DNA of 64,000 nucleotides from an uncultured Oscillospiraceae bacterium (GTDB lineage: Bacteria > Bacillota > Clostridia > Oscillospirales > Ruminococcaceae). Position numbers and translations under genes: made by a program. The stretch is from positions 105,984-169,983 of the forward strand of contig UQGL01000002.1 in the NCBI GenBank assembly GCA_900540595.1, given 5' to 3'. The notes below the pieces were generated by a model. It searched no databases and was not told the DNA's origin. It saw only the letters and a program-made list of their open reading frames with translations. The stretch's first letter is position 1, and every line of letters starts with the position of its first letter. This document shows positions 8,627 to 15,825 of the stretch, one piece after another.

Positions 8627-9445
8627 TTATGCCAACCCCGGCACGAAGAACCGCGTGCAGGCGATGACCACCAACGCCACAATGATGACCACCATGCAGC
8701 GGAAATCCTCGCTCGTGAACTTCAACTGCTTCAGCCGCGTGCGGCCCTCGCCGCCATGGTAGCAGCGGCACTCCATGGCCATGGCCAGCTCATCGGCACG
8801 GCGGAACGCCGAGATAAACAGCGGGATCAGGATCGGCACCAGCGCCTTGATGCGCTGGGTGAAGGTACCGCTGTCCAGCATGGCACCGCGGGCCTTCTGG
8901 GCGTTCATGATCTTTTCGGTTTCCTCAATCAAAGTCGGGATAAACCGCAGGGCAATCGTCATCATCATGGCCAGCTCATGCACCGGAAAGTGCAGCTTGG
9001 CCAGCGGGCGCAGCAGGCTCTCGATGGCATCGGTCAGCACGATGGGGCTGGTCGTGTAGGTCAAAAGGCTGGTGCCTGCAATGAGGGCGCAGACGCGCAC
9101 AGCCAGCAAAACGGCGTACTTGATGCCCTCGGCATAGATGTTCAGCACCCAGAAATGCACCAGCGGCTCCCCCTGCCCTGTGACGAAGAAAAGGTTCAGC
9201 ACGGCGGTGAAGAGGATTATGGGCACGATGGGCTTCAGGCTTTTCAAAATCATCCTGCCGGGGATGCGGGCGATGCGGTAAAGCAGCGCCAAAAGGCCGA
9301 TCGAGAGTGCCAGCCCCAGCGGGTTCGGTGCGATAAACAGCACAATGATGTAGGCGATGGTGGCAACCAGCTTTAACCGGGGGTCACAGCGGTGCAGCAC
9401 CGAATGCCCCGGAAAATGCTGACCGATCGTAATATCTTTGAGCAT
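8627..9445 (-). CDS. ecfT: Energy-coupling factor transporter transmembrane protein EcfT
   Basis: Membrane coupling subunit of a group II ECF vitamin transporter, linking two ATPases to exchangeable S-components. 272 residues; about five hydrophobic segments (for example YIIVLFIAPNPLGLALSIGL, IVPIILFTAVLNLFFV, LAMMMTIALRFIPTLIEE). The C-terminal coupling region reads RRADELAMAMECRCYHGG, with ECRCY where many homologues have an ARG-type motif. The initiator ATG lies immediately upstream of ecfA2's stop region with zero gap (9445/9446), indicating translational coupling. S-component candidates include the gene at 14690-15211; other S-components are probably elsewhere in the genome. Confidence 0.93.
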   Translation of the reverse strand: MLKDITIGQHFPGHSVLHRCDPRLKLVATIAYIIVLFIAPNPLGLALSIGLLALLYRIARIPGRMILKSLKPIVPIILFTAVLNLFFVTGQGEPLVHFWVLNIYAEGIKYAVLLAVRVCALIAGTSLLTYTTSPIVLTDAIESLLRPLAKLHFPVHELAMMMTIALRFIPTLIEETEKIMNAQKARGAMLDSGTFTQRIKALVPILIPLFISAFRRADELAMAMECRCYHGGEGRTRLKQLKFTSEDFRCMVVIIVALVVIACTRFFVPGLA

Positions 9446-10321
9446 TTACTGTACCTCCCCTGCCTGCTTGGCGGCCAGCGCCCGGCGGATCGTCTTGACG
9501 GCGTAGGGGATCGTGTAGACATCCGCCGGGATGTCCAGCCCCATCTGGCGCAGCTTTAAAAAGATCTGGGTGACCTGCGGCACCGACAGCCCCAGCTCAA
9601 GCAGCTGCTGTGCGTGGGCAAAGACCTTTTCCACCGTGTCGTACATGGCGATTTTGGCGCGGTGCATGACCAGCACGCGGTTGGCGTACTTGGCAATATC
9701 CTCCATCGAGTGACTGACCAGCAGGACTGTGATGCCGGTCTTTTCGTGGTAGGCCTTGATCTGGCTCAGGATGGTGTCGCGGCCCTCGGGGTCGAGGCCG
9801 GCGGCCGGCTCGTCCAGCACCAGCACACGCGGGTGCATCGCCATGACGCCTGCGATGGCAACACGGCGCTTCTGCCCACCGGACAGCTCAAAGGGGCTTT
9901 TTTGCAAAAGCTCGTCCGAAAGGCCGACAAAGGCGGCAGCCTCGCGGACACGGCGCTGCACCTCCTCCTCATCCAGACCCATGTTGCGCGGACCGTAGGC
10001 AATGTCCCGGGCGCAGGTCTCCTCAAAGAGCTGGTACTCGGGGTACTGCATGACAAGGCCGACAAGAAAGCGGAAGCTGCGCAGGTCGGCACCCTGCTCC
10101 CACAGGTCGCGGCCGTCCACCAGCACGCGGCCGGAGGTCGGGCGGTTCAGGCCGTTGAAATGGCTGATCAGGGTCGATTTGCCGCTGCCCGTGGAGCCGA
10201 TGATGCCCACGAAGTCGCCCTCCTCCACGGTGAACGAAACATCGTCCAGCGCTTTGGTCTCGTCCGGCATACCCTGATTGTAAATGTAGCTCAAATTTTC
10301 TACACGAATGATCTCGGACAT
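9446..10321 (-). CDS. ecfA2: Energy-coupling factor ATPase EcfA2
   Basis: ATP-binding subunit of the ECF module. 291 residues. Walker A GSTGSGKSTL near residue 38, Q-loop region LVMQYPEYQLFEETCARD, ABC signature ELSGGQKRRVAIAG, Walker B VLVLDEPAAGLDP and switch His in LLVSHSME. Start ATG 10321 has GGAAAGGAACC upstream; an in-frame ATG at 10372 lacks family similarity. A full family A palindrome separates it from ecfA1, unusual for a pair that is normally adjacent or overlapping. Confidence 0.94.
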   Translation of the reverse strand: MSEIIRVENLSYIYNQGMPDETKALDDVSFTVEEGDFVGIIGSTGSGKSTLISHFNGLNRPTSGRVLVDGRDLWEQGADLRSFRFLVGLVMQYPEYQLFEETCARDIAYGPRNMGLDEEEVQRRVREAAAFVGLSDELLQKSPFELSGGQKRRVAIAGVMAMHPRVLVLDEPAAGLDPEGRDTILSQIKAYHEKTGITVLLVSHSMEDIAKYANRVLVMHRAKIAMYDTVEKVFAHAQQLLELGLSVPQVTQIFLKLRQMGLDIPADVYTIPYAVKTIRRALAAKQAGEVQ

Positions 10322-10396
10322 AGTGGTTCCTTTCCCGCCGGATACAGCCCGGGTATGGTGCCGTTCCGGCATATGTGGGATGTTTTTGAACGAAAG

Positions 10397-10543
10397 GCTT
10401 CCCCCGATGGGGGAAGCTGTCCGCGAAGCGGACTGATGAGGGGTGACTTCGCGGCGATTGCCAGTAAACGGGATGCCTCGGCAAGCTCGCCCCTCATCCG
10501 GCCTCGGGCGGGGCCTCGGCCACCTTCCCCCAAGGGGGAAGGC
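10397..10543. repeat. Family A palindromic repeat, full copy
   Basis: Left hairpin GCTTCCCCCGATGGGGGAAGC, second hairpin GTCCGCGAAGCGGAC, then CTGATGAGGGG, a central segment, CCCCTCATCCGGCC and right hairpin CCTTCCCCCAAGGGGGAAGG. It is inserted between ecfA1 and ecfA2 inside an apparent operon. Confidence 0.85.
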
Positions 10544-10548
10544 TTCCT

Positions 10549-11373
10549 TTATTTCAGCAGCTTAAACAGCTCCTCCGCGCATGCCTCGGGCGTGATCACA
10601 TTCTCCGGCATGGGGATGCCGAGCTTGACCAGCTCATCGCGCAGCTCGGCGGCCTGCGGCACATCCAAATGGTAGCTGTGCAGCCGCTCCGTCTGGCTGA
10701 ACACCTGCTCCGGCGTGCCCTCCATCACGATGCGGCCCCGGCTCATGACCAGCACGCGGTCGGCCTGGGCGGCCTCCTCCATATAATGGGTGATCGAGAC
10801 GATCGTGATACCGGCCTCCCGCAGCTGGCGGATCGTTTTCATGACCTGACTGCGGCCGTGCGGGTCAAGCATGGCGGTCGATTCGTCCAGAACAAGGCAG
10901 TCCGGCCGCATGGCGATAACGCCCGCAATGGCAACGCGCTGCTTCTGCCCGCCGGAAAGCTTGTAGGGGGCAGCATCACGCTTTTCATAGATGCCTGCCA
11001 GCTTCATGGCCTCGTCAATGCGGGTGCGGATCTCCTCGGGCGGAACGCCGAGGTTCTCCGGCGCAAAGGCGACATCCTCCTCCACGATGGTGGCAACGAT
11101 CTGGTTGTCGGGGTTCTGGAATACCATGCCCACTTTCTGGCGCACATCGTAGAGATGATCCTCGTTGCGGGTGTCCATCCCCTCGACCAGCACCGTGCCC
11201 GCCTCGGGCAGGAGGATCGCGTTGAAGTGCTTGGCCAGCGTGGATTTGCCGCAGCCGTTGGCACCCAGCACAGCCACGAACTCGCCGCGGTGGATGGCAA
11301 GGCTCACGCCGTCCACTGCATAGCTGGGCTGCTCGGGGTCATAGCGGAAATGGATGTCCTGAACATTGATCAT
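10549..11373 (-). CDS. ecfA1: Energy-coupling factor ATPase EcfA1
   Basis: Second ATPase of the ECF module. About 274 residues. Walker A GANGCGKSTL near residue 36, Q-loop GMVFQNPDNQIVATIVEEDV, signature KLSGGQKQRVAIAG, Walker B LVLDESTAMLDP and switch His VSITHYME. The VFQNPDNQIVA stretch is typical of EcfA1. Two starts are plausible: ATG 11373 (MINVQDIHFRY, preceded by GAGAGAAG) and ATG 11391 (preceded by GGGAGAG, 3 bp after the upstream stop); I list the one where family similarity begins. The final codons lie 6 bp from the family A repeat. Confidence 0.94.
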   Translation of the reverse strand: MINVQDIHFRYDPEQPSYAVDGVSLAIHRGEFVAVLGANGCGKSTLAKHFNAILLPEAGTVLVEGMDTRNEDHLYDVRQKVGMVFQNPDNQIVATIVEEDVAFAPENLGVPPEEIRTRIDEAMKLAGIYEKRDAAPYKLSGGQKQRVAIAGVIAMRPDCLVLDESTAMLDPHGRSQVMKTIRQLREAGITIVSITHYMEEAAQADRVLVMSRGRIVMEGTPEQVFSQTERLHSYHLDVPQAAELRDELVKLGIPMPENVITPEACAEELFKLLK

Positions 11374-11394
11374 AGGTTCTTCTCTCGGCATGGT

Positions 11395-12264
11395 TTATCT
11401 CTCCCAGATGGCGGTTGCGCCGCAGGGCACAACACCGCCGGTGGCGGAGACCGGCAGACCGATCTCATCGCAGTGGGTGTGGCCGCCCGTGACGGGGCAG
11501 AGCGTCGTTTTAACGATGTATTCCATGACCGCCGGGCTTAAACCCTCGGTGTAGGAGTTGATGGCAAAGAACAGCGGATCGTCACTCAGGACCTGCTCCG
11601 TCAGCGTGATAAGGTCGTAGACATTGTCCTCCAGCTTCCAGATCTCACCGCCGGGGCCGCGGCCGTAGCTCGGCGGGTCCATGATGACGGCATCGTATTT
11701 GCTGCCGCGGCGGATCTCGCGCTGGACAAACTTCACACAGTCGTCCACGATCCAGCGGCAGGGGCGATCGGCAAGGCCGCTTGCGGCGGCGTTCTCCCGC
11801 GCCCAGGCCACCATGCCCTTGCTGGCGTCCACATGGGTGACCGAGGCACCGGCCGCAAGGCACGCCAGCGTGGCGCCGCCCGTGTAGCCAAAGAGGTTCA
11901 GCACGCGGATCGGCCGGCCGGCCGCGCGGATCTTTTCCTGATACCACGCCCAGTTGACGGCCTGCTCCGGAAAGACGCCGGTGTGCTTGAAGCCGGTGGG
12001 GCTGACGATCAGGGTCAGGTCGTTCCAGTGGATCTGCCACTTTTGGGGCAGTCTTTTGTGGTAATCCCACTGCCCGCCGCCCTTGGCGGAGCGGTAGTAG
12101 ACGGCATCAGCGTTTGCCCACAGCGGGCTGGTTTCGGCATTTTTCCAGATGACCTGCGGGTCAGGTCGGATCAGCAGGGTGCTGCCCCAGCGCTCCAACC
12201 GATTATGGTTGGTGGCGTCCAGCAGCTCATAATCCCGCCAGGAATCAGCAGGGCGCATATTCAA
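11395..12264 (-). CDS. Class I SAM-dependent rRNA methyltransferase (RlmI/RlmK-like)
   Basis: 289 residues. SAM-binding motif I is VLNLFGYTGGATLACLAAGA with the acidic motif II in VTHVDASKG; catalytic-loop motif DPPSYGRGPGG and a FFAINSYTEG segment match the PF10672-type methyltransferases related to RlmI. The N-terminal PUA domain of true RlmI is absent; instead ~60 residues rich in aromatic residues (RLERWGSTLLIRPDPQVIW) precede the core. Likely methylates a cytosine in rRNA, but the exact target cannot be read from sequence. Lies 3 bp (or 21 bp) upstream of ecfA1 and 25 bp downstream of ruvB, so probably in one transcript. Confidence 0.85.
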   Translation of the reverse strand: MNMRPADSWRDYELLDATNHNRLERWGSTLLIRPDPQVIWKNAETSPLWANADAVYYRSAKGGGQWDYHKRLPQKWQIHWNDLTLIVSPTGFKHTGVFPEQAVNWAWYQEKIRAAGRPIRVLNLFGYTGGATLACLAAGASVTHVDASKGMVAWARENAAASGLADRPCRWIVDDCVKFVQREIRRGSKYDAVIMDPPSYGRGPGGEIWKLEDNVYDLITLTEQVLSDDPLFFAINSYTEGLSPAVMEYIVKTTLCPVTGGHTHCDEIGLPVSATGGVVPCGATAIWER

Positions 12265-12289
12265 GTCTCCTTTTTGTCTTTTTCATCGG

Positions 12290-13345
12290 TCAAAACATAC
12301 TCTGCTGGCCGTTGTCGGTGTCGTCAAAGCGGCGGGGCACGGCCATGTGCAGATGCTCATAGGCAAGGCGGGTCACACAGCGGCCGCGCGGGGTGCGTGT
12401 CAGCATGCCCATCTGCATCAGGTAGGGCTCGCAGATGTCCTCCAGCGTGACGCTCTCCTCGCCCAGGGCGGCGGCCAGGGTGTCCAGACCTACGGGGCCG
12501 CCGCCGTACATCTCGATGATGGCGCGCAGCACACTGCGGTCCAGCTCGTCCAGACCCAGCTCGTCAATGTCCATCCACCGGCGGGCGGCGATGGCGGTCT
12601 CCTCGTCAATGGTGCCGTCGCCCTGCACGGTGGCAAAGTCGCGCACCCGCTTGAGCAGGCGGTTGGCGATACGCGGCGTGCCGCGGGCGCAGCGCGCCAG
12701 TTCAAGCGCGCCCTCCTCAGTGATCGGCACACCTAAAATCCCGGCGCTGCGGCTGATGATATGCCCCAGCTCCCGCGGGCTGTACAGCTCCAGCTTGAGC
12801 AGGATGCCGAAGCGGTCGCGCAGGGGGCCGGTCAGCTGCCCGGCACGGGTGGTGGCACCCACCAGCGTGAACCGGGGCAGATTGATGCGGATGCTCTGGG
12901 CGCTGGGACCCTTGCCGATCATGATGTCGAGGGCAAAATCCTCCAGCGCGGGGTAAAGGACTTCCTCCACCTGACGGGACAAGCGGTGGATCTCGTCAAT
13001 AAAAAGGACATCGCCCTCCTGCAGATTCGTGAGCAGGGCGGCCAAGTCGCCGGGCTTCTCGATGGCGGGGCCGGAGGTGATGCGGATCTGCACACCCATC
13101 TCCTGCGCCACAATACCGGCCAGTGTGGTTTTGCCCAGACCCGGCGGGCCGTAGAGCAGGATGTGATCCATCGGCTCGCCGCGCTGCTGCGCCGCCCGCA
13201 GGTAGACCCGCAGGTTGCCCTTGGCCTTCTCCTGACCTACATAGTCATCCAGCGTTTTCGGGCGCAGGCTGACCTCCTCCGCATCGGCGGAGCAGGCGTC
13301 GGGGCTGACCAGACGGCTGGGGTCAACGGTGTATTCCTGATTCAA
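12290..13345 (-). CDS. ruvB: Holliday junction branch migration helicase RuvB
   Basis: AAA+ motor that drives branch migration with RuvA. 351 residues. Starts [15 protein letters not shown], with the family stretch [19 protein letters not shown]; Walker [16 protein letters not shown] near residue 73, Walker [13 protein letters not shown], sensor I VGATTRAG and the C-terminal winged helix ([33 protein letters not shown]). Follows ruvA by 21 bp. Confidence 0.97.
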   Translation of the reverse strand: MNQEYTVDPSRLVSPDACSADAEEVSLRPKTLDDYVGQEKAKGNLRVYLRAAQQRGEPMDHILLYGPPGLGKTTLAGIVAQEMGVQIRITSGPAIEKPGDLAALLTNLQEGDVLFIDEIHRLSRQVEEVLYPALEDFALDIMIGKGPSAQSIRINLPRFTLVGATTRAGQLTGPLRDRFGILLKLELYSPRELGHIISRSAGILGVPITEEGALELARCARGTPRIANRLLKRVRDFATVQGDGTIDEETAIAARRWMDIDELGLDELDRSVLRAIIEMYGGGPVGLDTLAAALGEESVTLEDICEPYLMQMGMLTRTPRGRCVTRLAYEHLHMAVPRRFDDTDNGQQSMF

Positions 13346-13366
13346 GCTCTAGCACTCCCCTTCCCT

Positions 13367-13966
13367 TTAAATGCGCGACAGGCTGCGCAGCGCAATCGTG
13401 ATGATCTCCTGCACCGAGAGGGTCTCGTCCACCCGGGCCACGGCAGCGGCTGCATCGGAGGCGGCGTACCCAAGGCTGACCAGTGCGGCCACGGCCTGCG
13501 CCGGTGCGGAGGTGGGCGCGGGTGCAGCGCCGCCGCCCGCAAAGCCGGTGCCGGCAGCCAGACCCTTGCCGACCTTGTCCTTAAGCTCCAGCGTGATGCG
13601 CTGGGCCAGTTTGGGCCCAACGCCGGCCGCCTTGGTAAAGGCTTTGTGATCCCCGCTGGACGCGGCAAGGGCAATCTTTTCGGGCGTCATGATCGACAGG
13701 ATCGCCAGCCCGGCCTTGGGGCCGACACCGGTGACGGCGGTCAGCATCTTGAAGCAGTCGCGCTGCTCCTCCGTTGCGAAGCCGTAGAGGGAGACATCGT
13801 TCTCGGTCACATTCATGATGGTGTAGACGGTGCCCTCTTTGCCGGCGGGGGGCAAAGCCTCGCCGGTGGTGGCTGGGATCTGCACGAAATAGCCGACCCC
13901 GCCGCAGCTGATCACAACGGAATCCAGCGTTTTTTTGATGATTTTTCCGGTTAGACAGTAGATCAT
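13367..13966 (-). CDS. ruvA: Holliday junction DNA-binding protein RuvA
   Basis: Tetrameric protein that binds four-way junctions and loads RuvB. 199 residues. Begins MIYCLTGKIIKKTLDSVVI (OB-fold domain I); the helix-hairpin-helix motifs TAVTGVGPKAGLAIL and AAGVGPKLAQRITLEL follow at residues ~70-125; the C-terminal domain III (VAALVSLGYAASDAAAAV) contacts RuvB. ATG 13966 has AGAAGGA upstream; a longer start at 14020 would run through a hairpin remnant and is rejected. Confidence 0.97.
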   Translation of the reverse strand: MIYCLTGKIIKKTLDSVVISCGGVGYFVQIPATTGEALPPAGKEGTVYTIMNVTENDVSLYGFATEEQRDCFKMLTAVTGVGPKAGLAILSIMTPEKIALAASSGDHKAFTKAAGVGPKLAQRITLELKDKVGKGLAAGTGFAGGGAAPAPTSAPAQAVAALVSLGYAASDAAAAVARVDETLSVQEIITIALRSLSRI

Positions 13967-13994
13967 GGTGTGTCCTTCTTTTGTATGGTGGAAA

Positions 13995-14018
13995 GCCTTC
14001 CCCCACTTGGGGGAAGGC
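13995..14018. repeat. Family A single-hairpin remnant between ruvC and ruvA
   Basis: Perfect 10-bp stem GCCTTCCCCC / GGGGGAAGGC with a 4-base loop ACTT, matching the terminal hairpin of family A. Lies in the 58-bp ruvC-ruvA gap. Confidence 0.7.
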
Positions 14019-14024
14019 AAGGGA

Positions 14025-14522
14025 TTATCTCACCGGCGTCCCCATCAGGCGGCTGCGGCTGCAGTGGCAGTGGGCAATGGCCATGCCCAGCGCATCGGCG
14101 GTATCGTCAGGCTTGGGGATGCTCTCCAGATGCAGCATCATGCGGGTCATCTCCTGAATCTGCTTTTTTACGGCCTTGCCGTAGCCGGTGATGGCCTGCT
14201 TGACCTGCATCGGTGTGTATTCGTAGATCGGCACGCCGCACTGGGCCGCGGCGAGCAGAATGACGCCGCGCGCCTCGGCCACGCCGATGACGGTGGTCTG
14301 GTTGTGCTGGTAGTACAGCTTCTCGATGGAGAGGGCCTCGGGCTGATAGCGCTTGCAGATATCCAGCACGCCCTCGTATATTTCAACAAGGCGCTGTTCA
14401 AACGGGGTGTCCTTCTCGGTGATGACAGCCCCGTAGCCGATGGGCGCAAAGCGGTTGCCGATGTATTCGACAACACCCCAGCCCACAATGGCGTAGCCCG
14501 GGTCGATGCCCAAAACACGCAT
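14025..14522 (-). CDS. ruvC: Crossover junction endodeoxyribonuclease RuvC
   Basis: Resolves Holliday junctions. 165 residues, normal length. N-terminal MRVLGIDPGYAIVGWGV holds the first catalytic Asp; IEKLYYQHN carries the catalytic Glu; the C-terminal KPDDTADALGMAIAHCH carries the final Asp and His positions. First gene of the ruvC-ruvA-ruvB set on the minus strand; a putative terminator of the upstream S-component gene lies at 14642-14670, so ruvC is likely the start of a transcription unit. Confidence 0.96.
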   Translation of the reverse strand: MRVLGIDPGYAIVGWGVVEYIGNRFAPIGYGAVITEKDTPFEQRLVEIYEGVLDICKRYQPEALSIEKLYYQHNQTTVIGVAEARGVILLAAAQCGVPIYEYTPMQVKQAITGYGKAVKKQIQEMTRMMLHLESIPKPDDTADALGMAIAHCHCSRSRLMGTPVR

Positions 14523-14641
14523 TTATCCCATACCTCCCCACTTTAACCGATATAGTATACCATAAAAACAACGCTGCGTCCACTGTTTGGGGTAAACATT
14601 CCGTGAATTTGCACAGAAAAAGCAATAAAAATTCTACAAAC

Positions 14642-14670
14642 AAAAAAGCATCTCCCGGACAGGGAGATGC
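14642..14670 (-). terminator. Rho-independent terminator after ECF S-component gene
   Basis: Stem GCATCTCCC / GGGAGATGC (9 bp, 5-base loop) at 14648-14670, followed on the minus strand by TTTTTT. Confidence 0.85.
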
Positions 14671-14689
14671 TTGGCTGTAAGGGCCGCGA

Positions 14690-15211
14690 TCAATACCCGA
14701 TCTGCCGCTTGGCGGCCCGCAGCGCCTTGCGCAGGGGCCGGTACAACAGCAGCATGATGGCAAAGTTGCCTGCGCCGTGCAGGGCGTCGTAGCTCAGGCC
14801 GCTCAGCCACCAGCTCAGCGCAAAGGCCGGGGTTTTGGCAAACAGGTAGACGGCGGCGCACAGCCCGCCGAAGCACAGGCCGTACAGCCCGCTGAACAAG
14901 GCCCAGAGCAGTGCGTGGTCCATACGGCGCAAAAGCCATGCCAGCAGCGCCAGCAGATACCACACATACAGGTACATGGCCCACCAGAGGCCAAACCCGT
15001 ACAGGACGCCCTGCAGCAAAATAAAAACAGTGATGGCGGCAGGGGTCTCCCGCGGGAGCTCCAGCGCAAACAGGATGATGAGCAGCGTCACCGGCTCAAT
15101 GTTCGGCAGGCCGCTTATGGCCTGCTTGCTGACAACGAGCAGTGCCCCCATCAGCCCGCTCAATACCAGGCTGACAACGCGGCGGTGGTTACTTCGTGTA
15201 GGTGAAGGCAT
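14690..15211 (-). CDS. ECF transporter S-component-like membrane protein
   Basis: About 173 residues with roughly six hydrophobic segments (VVSLVLSGLMGALLVVSK, VTLLIILFALELP, VWYLLALLAWLL, LLWALFSGLYGLCFGG, FAIMLLLYRPL). The N-terminus RRVVSLVLSGLMGALL resembles the substrate-binding S-component fold of group II ECF transporters. It overlaps the end of the DUF4430 lipoprotein gene by 23 bp, so the two are translationally coupled. Start is uncertain: ATG 15211 is the shortest sensible one, ATG 15226 or TTG 15250 are alternatives and none has a good ribosome site. Pairing of DUF4430 lipoproteins with S-components is seen in other Firmicutes, where a corrinoid substrate has been proposed; substrate here is inference. 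Confidence 0.7.
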   Translation of the reverse strand: MPSPTRSNHRRVVSLVLSGLMGALLVVSKQAISGLPNIEPVTLLIILFALELPRETPAAITVFILLQGVLYGFGLWWAMYLYVWYLLALLAWLLRRMDHALLWALFSGLYGLCFGGLCAAVYLFAKTPAFALSWWLSGLSYDALHGAGNFAIMLLLYRPLRKALRAAKRQIGY

Positions 15212-15635
15212 AGCTGTCGCCGTCATGCAGTTCGATGTCGGCCACGCCAACGGTGGTCATCTCACCAGCGGCATCGGTCAGGCACCACCAGGCACCATCG
15301 GCGTTATAGTCGGCCTCCTCGCCGTTGACAACGGTGACGAAGCCGGCAGCGGCCTCCTCGGCGCTGATGACACCGGCGGCGGCCAGTGCATCGCTGAGCT
15401 TTTCGCCGTCTGTGGCGTCAAGGGTCAGGACGGTGCTTTCGCCGTCGGCGCCGGTGACGGTGAAGGTGACTGCGATGGCAGCAGCGGCGTCCTCGGCGGT
15501 GGAGACAGCAGCGGACTCAGCCGGTGCTGCCTCGGAAACGACCTCAGAGGAGGCGGAGGATGCGGAAGCACCGCAGCCGGCCAGCAGACCGGCGGCCAGA
15601 ATCAGGCTCAGAACCAGAGCAGAAAGCTTTTTCAT
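15189..15635 (-). CDS. DUF4430 lipoprotein, candidate vitamin-capture protein
   Basis: 148 residues. Lipoprotein signal with lipobox LLAGC (Cys ~21), an Ala/Ser-rich linker to residue ~55, then a DUF4430-type domain: the TDGEKLSDALAAAG stretch, GFVTVVNGEEADYNADGAWW and the ending VADIELHDGDSYAFTYTK. DUF4430 occurs in the C-terminal domain of cobalamin carriers such as transcobalamin and intrinsic factor. Predicted to sit on the outer face of the membrane and deliver ligand to the coupled S-component encoded directly downstream. The substrate is not demonstrated by sequence. Confidence 0.8.
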   Translation of the reverse strand: MKKLSALVLSLILAAGLLAGCGASASSASSEVVSEAAPAESAAVSTAEDAAAAIAVTFTVTGADGESTVLTLDATDGEKLSDALAAAGVISAEEAAAGFVTVVNGEEADYNADGAWWCLTDAAGEMTTVGVADIELHDGDSYAFTYTK

Positions 15636-15769
15636 AGGATGTTACCTCTCTAAAATTGTGATTGCGCACAAATTTGTGCAGCGATCATTATACAAAATGC
15701 CAAGAAAAAATGCAAGTGCGTTGTAGAGGGCGGTGTGGCTGCCCATGAAAAGTCCGCAATGGCAAACTA

Positions 15770-15816
15770 GCCCCTCATCCGGCCCTGCGGGGCCACCTTC
15801 CCCCAAAGGGGAAGGC
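15770..15816. repeat. Family A repeat, right half only
   Basis: GCCCCTCATCCGGCCCTGCG followed by the right hairpin CCTTCCCCCAAAGGGGAAGG. The left hairpin is missing, so this is a truncated copy. It ends 10 bp from the stop of the ABC exporter gene. Confidence 0.75.
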
Positions 15817-15825
15817 TTTAGGCCC

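Noticed and set aside
15212..15250. Upstream TTG/ATG starts for the S-component
   Set aside because: They extend deep into the DUF4430 gene and add residues without family similarity; kept only as alternatives.
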